DNA from: Nonomuraea montanisoli
GTDB taxonomy: Bacteria > Actinomycetota > Actinomycetes > Streptosporangiales > Streptosporangiaceae
Direction: 5' to 3'
Assembly (NCBI RefSeq): GCF_013363975.1
Contig: NZ_JABWGN010000031.1
Location: forward strand, 1 to 50,732
DNA: 50,732 nt
In this document: piece by piece, positions 24,567-32,816 of the stretch
Layout: each line of letters opens with the position of its first letter
Numbering within the stretch: the first letter of the stretch is position 1
The notes under the pieces: generated by a model
What the model was told of the DNA's origin: nothing
Seen by the model: only the letters and a program-made list of their open reading frames with translations
Databases searched by the model: none
Program-made: the position numbers and the translations under genes

Positions 24567-24622
24567 CCGCCGCCCCGAGTCGCTCCCGCGCCTGACCACC
24601 GCCCCGAGTCGCTCCCGCGCCT
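24552..24622 (+). repeat. 29-bp tandem repeat spanning the CGNR stop codon
   Basis: Units at 24552-24580 and 24581-24609, plus a 13-nt partial copy. Each begins CGCTCCCGCGCCTGACC. The first copy encodes the final residues and TGA stop; the second repeats them out of gene. Looks like a recent slippage event. Confidence 0.85.
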
Positions 24623-24623
24623 C

Positions 24624-26144
24624 TCACGGGGCGGGCGCGACCTCGGGTGCGGTGAGCCGGTCCACCACCGAGCGGATCGCCTTCCGCAGGCCGGCGTCGC
24701 CGGGCAGCTCCTGGACGAAGTACCACCAGAAGGCGCCGCCGAGGCTGCGCGGGTAGCCCAGGGAGGCGGCGTAGTAGTGCGCGGCGACGCCGCGCCGCCC
24801 GGCGAGCGGGTCGCTCTCGTCGAAGGCCCAGTACGCCCTGGTGGTGTCGTCGCTCCAGTAGTCCAGCTCGCCGAGCGCCACCTTCTGGTGCGGGAACTCC
24901 GCCTGCAGCGCCCGCATGACCTGGTCGAAGGCGAGGCCCATGGGCGCGTCCTCCACGTACGTGGACAGCGTGACCACGTCGATGTCCCGCCTGGTCGAGG
25001 CGGGCAGGTTGGCGCGCGCCCAGGTGAAGGTGGACCACCGGGCCTCGTCGGTGCCGAGCTGCCAGTAGAGCGTGACGACCACCTTGGCGCCCTTGGAGCG
25101 CACGTAGGCGGCAGCGTCGGCGATCTTGTTCTTGATCCGGTCATCGCCGTCGACGAGCTCGTCCCGGCAGTCGCCCTTGGCGTCGGTGCGGCTGTCGACC
25201 CAGCAGCCGTTGACCTCGTTGGCCACCTCCCACGCCTCGATGTCGGGGTAGGCGTCGACGTAGGCCTTGACCCTGGCCAGGTATTCCGCCCGCGTGTAGC
25301 GGTTGGCGAAGACGGAGTCGACCGGCTGGCCGATCACGTGCAGCCCCGCGGCGCGGGCCGCCTTCACGGCGCCGCGGTAGTGCTCGACGTTCCCGTGGTC
25401 CGCGGTCGGGGCGAAGACGATCCTGACCCAGCCGTACGGCTGCGTGTGCGTCCTGGCCAGGGTGGGCCAGTTCGGCTGCGAGGAGATGTCGTCGACCGTG
25501 AGGCCGATCCACGGCTGGGCGGCGTGGGCCTTGGCGTAGGCCGGGCCGTACTCGCTGAGCAGCAGGTCGTTGGCCGTGTTGACCGCGTTCAGCGCGCGCT
25601 GGCCGTACTTGCCGCGGCCGGCGTCGGTCGTCGCGGCGCCGGCCGCGTTCAGGTTGGTGACGGCGCCGGCCAGGGCGCGGGTGAACGCCGCCGAGCGGAC
25701 GTAGTCGGGCCGCGCCGCCAGAGCCGCGTCCAGCCGCCGCTTGGCGTCCTCGGCCGCCTGCTGGTTGAACACCAGGGTCTCGCCGGCGGTGAACCCGGCG
25801 CCGCCGTTGTCGACGACGACCGTCGAGAAGCCGCGGCTGGTCGGCCAGTTCACGGCGAACGCCACGGCCTCGCCGGGGACGTCGAAGCGCCACCGGGCTG
25901 GCGAACCGCCCTTGTAGAGCGGATACCCCTTGACGTCCTCCAGCGTGACCGGGTCGACCAGGGCGTCGCTGTCGGAACCGCCGCTGCCGTGCATCACGGC
26001 CTTGGCCTGGCTCGCGCTCAGTTCGGTGCCCTCGCCCGCGGGGTCGTAGAACTTCAGGACCACGGTGCCGGTCGCGGCCTGCGCGGCGGGGGCGAATCCC
26101 AGACCGGCGGCGAGAACGGCAAGGACGAGTACGACACGTTTCAT
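24624..26144 (-). CDS. Secreted TIM-barrel glycoside hydrolase-like protein
   Basis: 506 aa with a clear signal peptide (VVLVLAVLAAGLGFAPAAQA). Residues about 25-175 form a beta-rich plus helical N-terminal region. From about 190 a TIM-barrel reads like clan GH-A: WEVANEVNGCW carries the N-E acid/base pair at strand 4, and LDYWSDDTTR after KVALGE suggests the nucleophile Glu at strand 7 (VALGELDYW). AFWWYFVQEL follows as the usual aromatic strand 8. I cannot assign the GH family. It is likely an exported endo-glycanase. Confidence 0.65.
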   Translation of the reverse strand: MKRVVLVLAVLAAGLGFAPAAQAATGTVVLKFYDPAGEGTELSASQAKAVMHGSGGSDSDALVDPVTLEDVKGYPLYKGGSPARWRFDVPGEAVAFAVNWPTSRGFSTVVVDNGGAGFTAGETLVFNQQAAEDAKRRLDAALAARPDYVRSAAFTRALAGAVTNLNAAGAATTDAGRGKYGQRALNAVNTANDLLLSEYGPAYAKAHAAQPWIGLTVDDISSQPNWPTLARTHTQPYGWVRIVFAPTADHGNVEHYRGAVKAARAAGLHVIGQPVDSVFANRYTRAEYLARVKAYVDAYPDIEAWEVANEVNGCWVDSRTDAKGDCRDELVDGDDRIKNKIADAAAYVRSKGAKVVVTLYWQLGTDEARWSTFTWARANLPASTRRDIDVVTLSTYVEDAPMGLAFDQVMRALQAEFPHQKVALGELDYWSDDTTRAYWAFDESDPLAGRRGVAAHYYAASLGYPRSLGGAFWWYFVQELPGDAGLRKAIRSVVDRLTAPEVAPAP

Positions 26145-26357
26145 GCGGCCAGCTCCCCTCGACAGCACGGGAAGAGTATGCGCATTTGGGGCATTTGTCC
26201 CGCCGATCTCCCGCCCCCGCCGACTCACCGCGGACGCGGCGGTCACACTTTCCCGCTCGGCTCCGTCATGTGGTCGAGAGCACGTGCCAGACCCGCTCTC
26301 TTTCCCGGGAGATGCGCGAGGATCACTGAAGTGACCCGTGAGGAAGATGAGGAACAC

Positions 26358-27671
26358 ATGACGAGCGAGAACCTGCGGAATGTCGTCAAGGGGAGGGTTC
26401 TCCTCCCCGGTGACAGCGGCTTCGACCAGGCGAGCAGCCCGTGGACGGTGGGCGTGCCCCAGCCGGTGTCCGCCGTCGTCGAGGCCGAGGACGCCGCGGA
26501 CGTGGCGGCCCTGGTGCGCCACGCCCGCGACGCGGGGCTGACGATCGCCGCCCAGCCCTCGGGGCACGGCGCATCGGGCGACGTGGAGGGCGTGATCCTG
26601 CTGCGTACCGGCCGCCTCGACGGCGTCGAGGTGGACCCGTCCGCGCGGGTCGTCCGCGTGGGCGCGGGCGCGCGGTGGGGCCGGGTGCTGGCCGCGACCG
26701 GCGCGCACGGCCTGGCGGGGCCGGCGGGCAGCTCGCCCGTGGTGAGCGTGGCCGGGTTCGTGGCCGGTGGCGGGCTGTCGTGGTTCAGCCGCAAGCACGG
26801 GTGGGGCGCCGACTCCGTGCGCGCCTTCGAGGTCGTGGACGCCGGAGGCGAACAGGTTCGGGTGACCGCCGAGTCCGACGCCGACCTGTTCTGGGCCCTG
26901 CGGGGCGGCGGCGGGGACTTCGCGATGATCACCGCCGTCGAGCTGGAGCTGTTCCCGCTGCCGGTCCTGTACGGCGGGCGGCTCGTGTGGCCCGGGGATC
27001 GCACCGGGGAGGTGTTCGAGGCGTTCCGCCAGGTCACGGCGGGCGCACCGGATGAGCTGTCGGTGTGGGTCAACCGCGTGCAGCCGCCGTCCCCCGCGCC
27101 CGCGATCGTCACGGTGGACGTGACGTACCTGGGCGGTGCGGACGAGGCCAGGGACCTGCTGGCGCCGTTCGAGAAGATCGGCGGCGTCCTGTCCGACAAT
27201 CGCGCGATCATGGACGTCGCCAACCTGGGCGGCATCGCCGACGAACCGGTCGACCCGAGCCCGTCGCTGTCGCGGGCGGAGCTGCTGACCGGCCTGGACG
27301 ACGCGGTGCTGGAGGCCCTCACGGCCGAGCCGCTGGCGCCGCTGCTGAACCTCCACCTCAGGCATCTGGGCGGGGCGCTGGCCGAGGCCGGCCCCGCCGG
27401 GGGCGCGGGCGGTGCGCTGGCCGAGCCGTACCTGCTGTACCTGCTCGGTCTGCGGCTGCCCGGGCTCGCCGAGGCGGTGCCGGCCAGGCAGGAGGAGCTC
27501 GTGCGGCGGCTGGGGGGGCGGGTCAGCGGGCGCAAGCCGTACACGTTCCTGGTTCCCGGCGAGGGCGCCGCGCAGGCGTTCGGCGCCGAGGCGCTCACGC
27601 GGCTGCGGGAGATCAAGAAGTCGCGCGACCCGGGGCAGGTGTTCCGCGCCAACTTCCCCGTCCTGGGCTGA
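26358..27671 (+). CDS. FAD-binding oxidoreductase (PCMH/BBE type)
   Basis: 437 aa; ATG at 26358 after GAGGAAC, with a possible GTG nine codons earlier. The FAD_binding_4 fold is clear: VVEAEDAADVAALVRHARDA, then IAAQPSGHGASGDVEGVILL, whose histidine is the usual covalent FAD site, and SSPVVSVAGFVAGGGLSWFS plus FWALRGGGGDFAMITAVELE. The C-terminal end, REIKKSRDPGQVFRANFPV, is the BBE tail (usual form: YDPxNxFRxNxNI). The second, cysteinyl, FAD attachment site seen in berberine-bridge enzymes is absent. Substrate unknown. Confidence 0.9.
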   Translation: MTSENLRNVVKGRVLLPGDSGFDQASSPWTVGVPQPVSAVVEAEDAADVAALVRHARDAGLTIAAQPSGHGASGDVEGVILLRTGRLDGVEVDPSARVVRVGAGARWGRVLAATGAHGLAGPAGSSPVVSVAGFVAGGGLSWFSRKHGWGADSVRAFEVVDAGGEQVRVTAESDADLFWALRGGGGDFAMITAVELELFPLPVLYGGRLVWPGDRTGEVFEAFRQVTAGAPDELSVWVNRVQPPSPAPAIVTVDVTYLGGADEARDLLAPFEKIGGVLSDNRAIMDVANLGGIADEPVDPSPSLSRAELLTGLDDAVLEALTAEPLAPLLNLHLRHLGGALAEAGPAGGAGGALAEPYLLYLLGLRLPGLAEAVPARQEELVRRLGGRVSGRKPYTFLVPGEGAAQAFGAEALTRLREIKKSRDPGQVFRANFPVLG

Positions 27672-27713
27672 CCTCCGAGACAGGAACCGACGGGCGTGCC
27701 GTCCGCGCGCCCG

Positions 27714-28982
27714 TCAGGGGCGGGGACGCCGCGGTCCGCGCGACAGCAGCGCGTACGCCGTCACCGCGGCGACCTGGAGCGCCGTCCCGGCCAGGAAGGC
27801 GGCGCCCAGGTCGTGCCCGGCGAGGGGGCCCGCCACCGTGGACCCGGCGGCGAACGAAGTGATCTTGAGGCTGGCGCCCGTGGTGAAGATCTGGCTCCGC
27901 TGCTCCGGCGGCGCCTCGCGGTGCCGTACCGCCAGCAGGGCCGTGAGCTGCGGTCCCTCCGCCACGCCCGCGAGCACGGCGGCGAGCACCGCCACCCCGA
28001 ACCCCGCCGTGAACGGCCCGGGCCGCGCCGGAGCGAGCTGCGGCGCGACGGCCGCGAGCGCCAGCGCCACGCCGAGGAGCAGCGTCGCGGCCGCCAGGAT
28101 CGTGTCGGGGGAGGGCGACGTGCCGCGCCGCCGGGTCAGCGCGGCGTTGGCGGCGAGCGCGGCGCCCGCGGTCACGGCCAGCAGCAGCGCCCCGTACGCC
28201 ACCGCCCCCGCCAGCAGCGCCCCCAGCAGGGGCGCCCCGACGACGAACATGGGGACGCCCGCGTAGGAGACCATCGAGGTCACGGTGGCCCTGCGGAGGG
28301 GCGCGTTGCGGGCGATCGCGGTGAACCCGGCGGCCAGCTCCCGCCGGATCCCCTTCCCGTCGCCGTCGTGCGCCGCGCCGTCGTTCACCGCGTTGTCGTT
28401 CACCGCGTCGTCGTTCACCGGAAGGGCGCCACGGCGCGCCCTCGCGGGGAGCCGGTACGCGATGGGGACCGCCGCGACCAGGAGCGCCAGCGACACCACC
28501 ATGGCGCTGCGCCCGCCCCACGCCGCCGCGACCCCGGCCACCGCGGCCGGCCCGGTCAGCCCCGCGGCGTTGTAGCTGATCGCGTCGAGCGCGCTGGCCC
28601 GCTCCAGGCGGCCGGCCGGGACCAGGAGGGGGAGCTGGGCGGTCCAGCCGCCGGTGAGCGCGGGCCCCAGCAGGCCCGCGAGCACCGCCACCGCGACCAG
28701 CGCGGCGTCGGGCACGTGGCCCAGCCCGAGCAGCACGACCAGCAGGCCCGCGGTGTAGCCCAGCAGGCAGCCGGCGAGCATCCGGCCGGGGTGCGCGGCG
28801 CGGTCGAGCAGCACCCCGAGCAGCGGCCCGCCGATCGCGGCCGACGCGGTCAGCCCGGCCAGCAGCCAGGACGCCACCACGGGCGATCCGGTGAGGGCGA
28901 GCCCGGCCACGAGCAGGGCGGGACCGGACATCTCGTCCCCCGTGCGGGCCGTGATCGCGCCGAACATGTAACGGGCTATCAC
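27714..28982 (-). CDS. MFS exporter
   Basis: 422 aa, about 12 helices, cytoplasmic loop in the middle. It starts with RYMFGAITARTGDEMSGPAL, the typical first helix of MFS drug exporters, and has LLGVLLDRAAHPGRMLAGCL at loop 2-3. The start is GTG at 28982, probably leaderless: TAACGT lies 7 nt upstream on the minus strand. An ATG at 28967 is the alternative. Residues about 195-220 are a polar linker encoded by a 15-bp repeat. A strong dyad covers the start. Confidence 0.85.
   Translation of the reverse strand: MIARYMFGAITARTGDEMSGPALLVAGLALTGSPVVASWLLAGLTASAAIGGPLLGVLLDRAAHPGRMLAGCLLGYTAGLLVVLLGLGHVPDAALVAVAVLAGLLGPALTGGWTAQLPLLVPAGRLERASALDAISYNAAGLTGPAAVAGVAAAWGGRSAMVVSLALLVAAVPIAYRLPARARRGALPVNDDAVNDNAVNDGAAHDGDGKGIRRELAAGFTAIARNAPLRRATVTSMVSYAGVPMFVVGAPLLGALLAGAVAYGALLLAVTAGAALAANAALTRRRGTSPSPDTILAAATLLLGVALALAAVAPQLAPARPGPFTAGFGVAVLAAVLAGVAEGPQLTALLAVRHREAPPEQRSQIFTTGASLKITSFAAGSTVAGPLAGHDLGAAFLAGTALQVAAVTAYALLSRGPRRPRP
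28381..28420 (-). repeat. 15-bp coding repeat in the MFS linker
   Basis: TCGTTCACCGCGTTG / TCGTTCACCGCGTCG / TCGTTCACCG, in frame, encoding a VNDxA-type repeat between helices 6 and 7. Confidence 0.85.
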
Positions 28983-28999
28983 TGACAGGACGTTACATG
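28965..28999. promoter_or_regulatory. Perfect 9-bp dyad over the MFS promoter and start
   Basis: CATGTAACG (28965-28973) and CGTTACATG (28991-28999), 17-nt spacer. The right arm contains the likely -10 (TAACGT on the minus strand), the left arm lies inside codons 4-7. The layout is that of a repressor operator (TetR/MarR/ArsR-like). No regulator gene is adjacent. From 29000 to 29201 no gene is seen. Confidence 0.6.
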
Positions 29000-29201
29000 G
29001 TGATCGCGCGGGGGCGGAACCGGGGCTGTGCCGGAAATCGCGCGGCCTCCGGTACTGGGCAGGTCAGCGGCCTGTGCCGGATACTGGCGGGACCCGGGCA
29101 TCCGGTGGGCGCCCGGCCGTTCCGCGCGGGCTGCGTGCCGTGCGGACCGGCCGGGCACAGGTGCCGTGCCACGCGTGGGGCCGCCTGGCGGCGGGGGCTA
29201 G

Positions 29202-29232
29202 TCGAAAGAGTGTTTGAAGGCTGGCATACACT
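29202..29232 (+). promoter_or_regulatory. LexA/SOS box and promoter of alkB
   Basis: TCGAAAGAGTGTTTGA (29202-29217) matches the actinobacterial LexA consensus TCGAAC-N4-GTTCGA at 10 of 12 fixed positions. A -10-like TACACT (29227-29232) lies 7 nt before the ATG at 29240. The box covers the -35 region, the right place for repression. Confidence 0.65.
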
Positions 29233-29239
29233 CGGCGGT

Positions 29240-29869
29240 ATGAGGGGTGTTTTCCAGGCGTCCCTGCTGGGGCTGGACGAGGACGTCGCCGTCGGCGCGC
29301 TCGGCGCCACCGTGCACCGCACACGGCTCGACCGCGGCGCGTGGATCGACGTGCGCCCGGGCTGGCTGTCGGGTGCCGACACGCTGTTCGAGCGGCTGGC
29401 CGAGCGGGTGCCCTGGAAGGGCGAGCGGCGGCGGATGTACGACAAGGTCGTGGACGTGCCGCGGCTGCTGAAGTTCTACGAGGAGGACGAACCGCTGCCC
29501 GACCCGGTGCTCGACGACGCGCGGCGCGCGCTCAACGCCCACTACGCGGAGGAACTGGGCGAGCCGTTCCGCACGGCCGGCCTCTGCTACTACCGCGACG
29601 GCCGCGACAGCGTGGCCTGGCACGGCGACACGATCGGCCGGGGCGGCACCGAGGACACCATGGTCGCCATCATCTCGGTCGGCACCCCCCGGCCCCTGCT
29701 GCTGCGCCCGCGCGGCGGCGGCCACTCCCTGCGCCACGACCTCGGCCACGGCGACCTCATCGTCATGGGCGGGAGCTGCCAGCGCACCTGGGAGCACGCC
29801 GTGCCCAAGACCACCCGGCCCACGGGGCCGCGCATCAGCATCCAGTTCCGGCCGCGCGGGGTCCGCTGA
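29240..29869 (+). CDS. alkB: AlkB-type 2-oxoglutarate/Fe(II) DNA repair dioxygenase
   Basis: 209 aa. The Fe(II) triad is visible: WHGDTIGRG supplies H and D, and TWEHAVPK the second H; the 2-oxoglutarate-binding arginine is in GPRISIQFR. Other AlkB features are VPRLLKFYEEDEPLPDPVLD and LCYYRDGRDSVAWHGD, plus GDLIVMGGSCQRTWEH. AlkB removes N-linked methyl groups from bases by oxidation. The gene is probably leaderless and preceded by a LexA-type box, so DNA-damage control is likely. Convergent with the next gene. Confidence 0.92.
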   Translation: MRGVFQASLLGLDEDVAVGALGATVHRTRLDRGAWIDVRPGWLSGADTLFERLAERVPWKGERRRMYDKVVDVPRLLKFYEEDEPLPDPVLDDARRALNAHYAEELGEPFRTAGLCYYRDGRDSVAWHGDTIGRGGTEDTMVAIISVGTPRPLLLRPRGGGHSLRHDLGHGDLIVMGGSCQRTWEHAVPKTTRPTGPRISIQFRPRGVR

Positions 29870-29911
29870 CCGGGTGTCCCCGGCGTCCGCCGTGGAGGCC
29901 GTGGAGGAGGG

Positions 29912-30724
29912 TCAGTCCGAGATCTTGGTGGTGACGGTGTCCGGGTCCGGCGCCTTGATGGACACCTTCCGGCCCCAGCCGGTGAAACGGGTCTCGATGG
30001 TCATGGTCTTGCCGTCCAGCGCCGAGGTGTCCAGGACCGCGTTCGCCGCGTACGAGCTGGTCACCTTGGCGGCGAGCCCCGCACCGTCGAACGTGATGGT
30101 GTAGGACACCTTCGCCGCGTTGTCGGAGCGGATCGGGACGGACGCGTCGAACCACGGCGACAGCTTGGCGAGCTCCTTGAAGGTGATCGTCCCCTTGAGC
30201 GTGGACCCGGACCGCTCGCCCTTCTTGAGCAGCGCGGCGAGAGTGCCGGGCTCGACGGGGTTGATCACCTGGCCGTAGAGGCCGCTGCCGCCTCCGGGCA
30301 TGTCGCCGGAGCGGTACCAGGTCTTGCCCGGCGGCATCTTGTCCTTCCACATCTCGCTGCGGTCGTAGCTGACCTTCCCGATGCTGATGGTCCGCTCGGG
30401 CCTCTCGTTCTCCCGGCCGGTCCCGGCGGCCCACTTCGCGGTGATGTCCGACGCCGCGATCCCCTTCCTGGAGAACTGGAACGTGCCGGTGCGCTGGACG
30501 AGGTCGGTGTCGCCGTCGTCGGCCTGCACCGTGCTGGTGTCGGTGAAGCGGACGCCGTGGCCGGGGACCAGGCGGGCCTTCAGGGCGCGGAGCGGGTCCT
30601 TGGCGGCGATGCGGGCCTTGACGGCCTGGGCGGCGCCAGCCGGGGCTGCCGGGGCGGCCTGCGCGGGAGCGGCGCCCACCAGCAGGGCTCCGCCGGCCAC
30701 GATGACGGTGATCACGATTTTCAT
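29912..30724 (-). CDS. Secreted protein, LolA/LppX-like size, function unknown
   Basis: 270 aa. Signal peptide with Ala-rich cleavage region (VITVIVAGGALLVGAAPAQA); no lipobox cysteine. The mature part is beta-rich: YGQVINPVEPGTLAALLKK, LAKLSPWFDASVPIRSDNAA and VSYTITFDGAGLAAKVTSSY. Size and strand pattern resemble the LppX/LolA-type half-barrel that binds lipids, which is only a weak inference. Monocistronic between alkB and the AraC gene. Confidence 0.6.
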   Translation of the reverse strand: MKIVITVIVAGGALLVGAAPAQAAPAAPAGAAQAVKARIAAKDPLRALKARLVPGHGVRFTDTSTVQADDGDTDLVQRTGTFQFSRKGIAASDITAKWAAGTGRENERPERTISIGKVSYDRSEMWKDKMPPGKTWYRSGDMPGGGSGLYGQVINPVEPGTLAALLKKGERSGSTLKGTITFKELAKLSPWFDASVPIRSDNAAKVSYTITFDGAGLAAKVTSSYAANAVLDTSALDGKTMTIETRFTGWGRKVSIKAPDPDTVTTKISD

Positions 30725-30767
30725 GCGGGAGATCGTTCCAGAGCATGATCACGAATCGGCCACCGCG

Positions 30768-31985
30768 TCAGGAGCCCGCTCGGGTCACTTCCTGGCGCTT
30801 CCGCCGGTACGCGCGGGGCGGCAGGCCGTACTCCTGCCTGAACGCCCGGCTGAAGTGGAACGGGCTGACGAAGCCGGAGGCCGTCGCGACCTGGCCGACG
30901 TCCATGTCCGTGGCCTCCAGGAGGCGGGCGGCGTGCCGTATGCGGGCCTGGCGGACGGCCCGCATCGGCGGCGCGCCCGTCTCGGACGTGAACAGGTGCG
31001 CGAAGCGGGACGGTGACAGGGCGACGGCGCGCGCCAGCGAGGCGACCGAATGGGGGGCGCCCGGCTCGGCGGCGATCAGCGCGAGCGCGCGGCGCACCCG
31101 GGGGTCGCCACCCCGCCCGCCGCCACCGCCACCGTCAACTCCGGTGTCGCCGTCGCCGGGACGGGGAGCCGAGGCGGTGGCCAGCACCAGCGCCTCCTCG
31201 ACCGCGCCGAGCACCAGCTCCCTGGCCGCCGCCGACCCGGCCACGGCCCCACTCGCGTCCCGCTCCATCTCGGCGTCCCGCGCCGTCTCCGTGTCCCGCG
31301 CGGTCTCCGTGTCCCGCGCGGTCTCCGTGTCCCGCGCGGTCTCCGTGTCCCGCGTCGTTCCCGCCTGCGCTGCCCTTCTGTCCGCGTCCCGCCTCTTCGG
31401 TCCTCCGGGACCGCCGCCCGCTGCCGCGTCTCCCATGCCCGCGGGATCGGCCGCGCCCCACCCCGCCGACGCCCCGGCCCCGCCATGGCTCGCATCACGC
31501 GCCTCCGTCGGCTCGGTGGCGTCCCACCGTGCGGAGTGAGTGGCGTCCGGCCGCGCGGGGGCGGCGGGGGGAAGCCAGCGGGCGTCGCGCAGCGCGCGGC
31601 GGAACGCCTGGTCGAGCCGTTCGTGCAGGGCGACCGGCACCCCCGCCACCAGGTGGCAGCCCGCCGCCCGCGCGTACGGCGCGAGCCACCCCGGCCACGA
31701 CGGGCGCGGCTGGAAGTGCGCCCACCAGAAGCGCCACCGCTCCGCCCCCGGCGCCACCCGGTAGTGCTGCGCCGCGCCCGAGGCCAGCACCACCAGGTCA
31801 CCCGGCCCGGCGGTGAACGACGCGCCGCCCTGCTCCACCAGCCCCGCCCCCGCCTGGGTCCACATCACCAGCCAGCTCGGCGACCCGCCCGGCCGGCGCG
31901 TGACGTACCCCGGCGCCCGGTCGAAGTGGCCCACGATGATCAGCTCCGCGGCAGGAACGGACAAGTCGTCAGCGGTCACGGGCAT
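30768..31985 (-). CDS. AraC-family regulator with long repetitive insertion
   Basis: 405 aa, about 120 more than usual. The N-terminal cupin sensor (about 1-125) reads VTRRPGGSPSWLVMWTQAGA and PGDLVVLASGAAQHYRVAPG. The C-terminal double HTH (about 300-400) reads LARAVALSPSRFAHLFTSET and VGQVATASGFVSPFHFSRAF, intact. Between them is a low-complexity region with a hexapeptide repeat TARDTE, four times, and poly-Gly. It is divergent from the dioxygenase gene with 35 nt between starts, so it probably controls it. Confidence 0.85.
   Translation of the reverse strand: MPVTADDLSVPAAELIIVGHFDRAPGYVTRRPGGSPSWLVMWTQAGAGLVEQGGASFTAGPGDLVVLASGAAQHYRVAPGAERWRFWWAHFQPRPSWPGWLAPYARAAGCHLVAGVPVALHERLDQAFRRALRDARWLPPAAPARPDATHSARWDATEPTEARDASHGGAGASAGWGAADPAGMGDAAAGGGPGGPKRRDADRRAAQAGTTRDTETARDTETARDTETARDTETARDAEMERDASGAVAGSAAARELVLGAVEEALVLATASAPRPGDGDTGVDGGGGGGRGGDPRVRRALALIAAEPGAPHSVASLARAVALSPSRFAHLFTSETGAPPMRAVRQARIRHAARLLEATDMDVGQVATASGFVSPFHFSRAFRQEYGLPPRAYRRKRQEVTRAGS
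31285..31356 (-). repeat. 18-bp coding repeat, four copies, in the AraC insertion
   Basis: The unit GTCTCCGTGTCCCGCGCG recurs at 31285, 31303, 31321 and 31339 (last copy with changed end). It is a multiple of 3 and keeps frame. Confidence 0.9.
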
Positions 31986-32020
31986 ACCTTTCGCGGGTCC
32001 TGCTTCCTAGCGTGAGAAGC

Positions 32021-32800
32021 ATGACGCTCAACGCCTTCCACGACCAGGGGTACGCCGTCGTCCCCGGACTCCTCACCGCCGCCGAGGCCGCCGACCTGCG
32101 CGACGCGTTCATGGACCTGCACGCGGCAGGCCCCATATCCGGGCATTTCCAGCCCAGGGCGCAGGAGCCCGGCCAGCCGTACGACATCCTGCGCGACTAT
32201 CCGCGCGTCATGCACCCCCACCAGGTGAACGACCTCGCGCTGCGCCGCCTCCTCGACCCGCGCATCGCGGAGATCCTCCGAGAGCTCCTGGGGGAGGAGC
32301 CGATAGCAGCCCAGAGCATGTTCTACTTCAAGCCGCCGGGCGCCCGCGGGCAGGCGTTGCACCAGGACAACTTCTACCTCCAGGTGGAGCCCGGCACCTG
32401 CGTGGCCGCCTGGATCGCGCTCGACCGCATCGACCGGGAGAACGGCGGCCTGGAGGTCGTGCCCGGCACGCACAAGATGGACCTGTTCTGCCCGGAGGAG
32501 GCTGATCTGGACGTGTCGTTCACCCGCGAGTACGTCCCGCCGCCGCCCGGCCTGGAAGCCGTGCCGGTGGACATGGAGCCCGGCGACGTGCTCTTCTTCA
32601 ACGGCAGCCTGGTCCACGGGTCGGGGCCCAACGCCACGGCCGACCGCTTCAGGCGCAGCTTCATCTGCCACTACGTGGGCCGTTCCGCCGAGCGGATCTC
32701 CGTCCACTACCCGACGCTGACCATGTCCGGCGAGCCCGTCGCGCTGGAGCCCGCCGTCGGCGGCGGCCCGTGCGGCACGGACACGACCGGCCCCCACTGA
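32021..32800 (+). CDS. Phytanoyl-CoA-type Fe(II)/2-oxoglutarate dioxygenase
   Basis: 259 aa. Start at ATG 32021 (GTG three codons earlier possible). PhyH family hallmarks: YAVVPGLLTAAEAADLRDAF at the N-terminus, LHQDNFYLQVEPGTCVAAWI with the H-x-D metal ligands, IDRENGGLEVVPGTHKMDLF, and SLVHGSGPNATADRFRRSFI with the distal His and the 2-oxoglutarate arginine. It hydroxylates an unknown substrate. The divergent AraC-type regulator suggests substrate-inducible expression. Confidence 0.9.
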   Translation: MTLNAFHDQGYAVVPGLLTAAEAADLRDAFMDLHAAGPISGHFQPRAQEPGQPYDILRDYPRVMHPHQVNDLALRRLLDPRIAEILRELLGEEPIAAQSMFYFKPPGARGQALHQDNFYLQVEPGTCVAAWIALDRIDRENGGLEVVPGTHKMDLFCPEEADLDVSFTREYVPPPPGLEAVPVDMEPGDVLFFNGSLVHGSGPNATADRFRRSFICHYVGRSAERISVHYPTLTMSGEPVALEPAVGGGPCGTDTTGPH

Positions 32801-32816
32801 CCGCCGGGGCGCGGGG

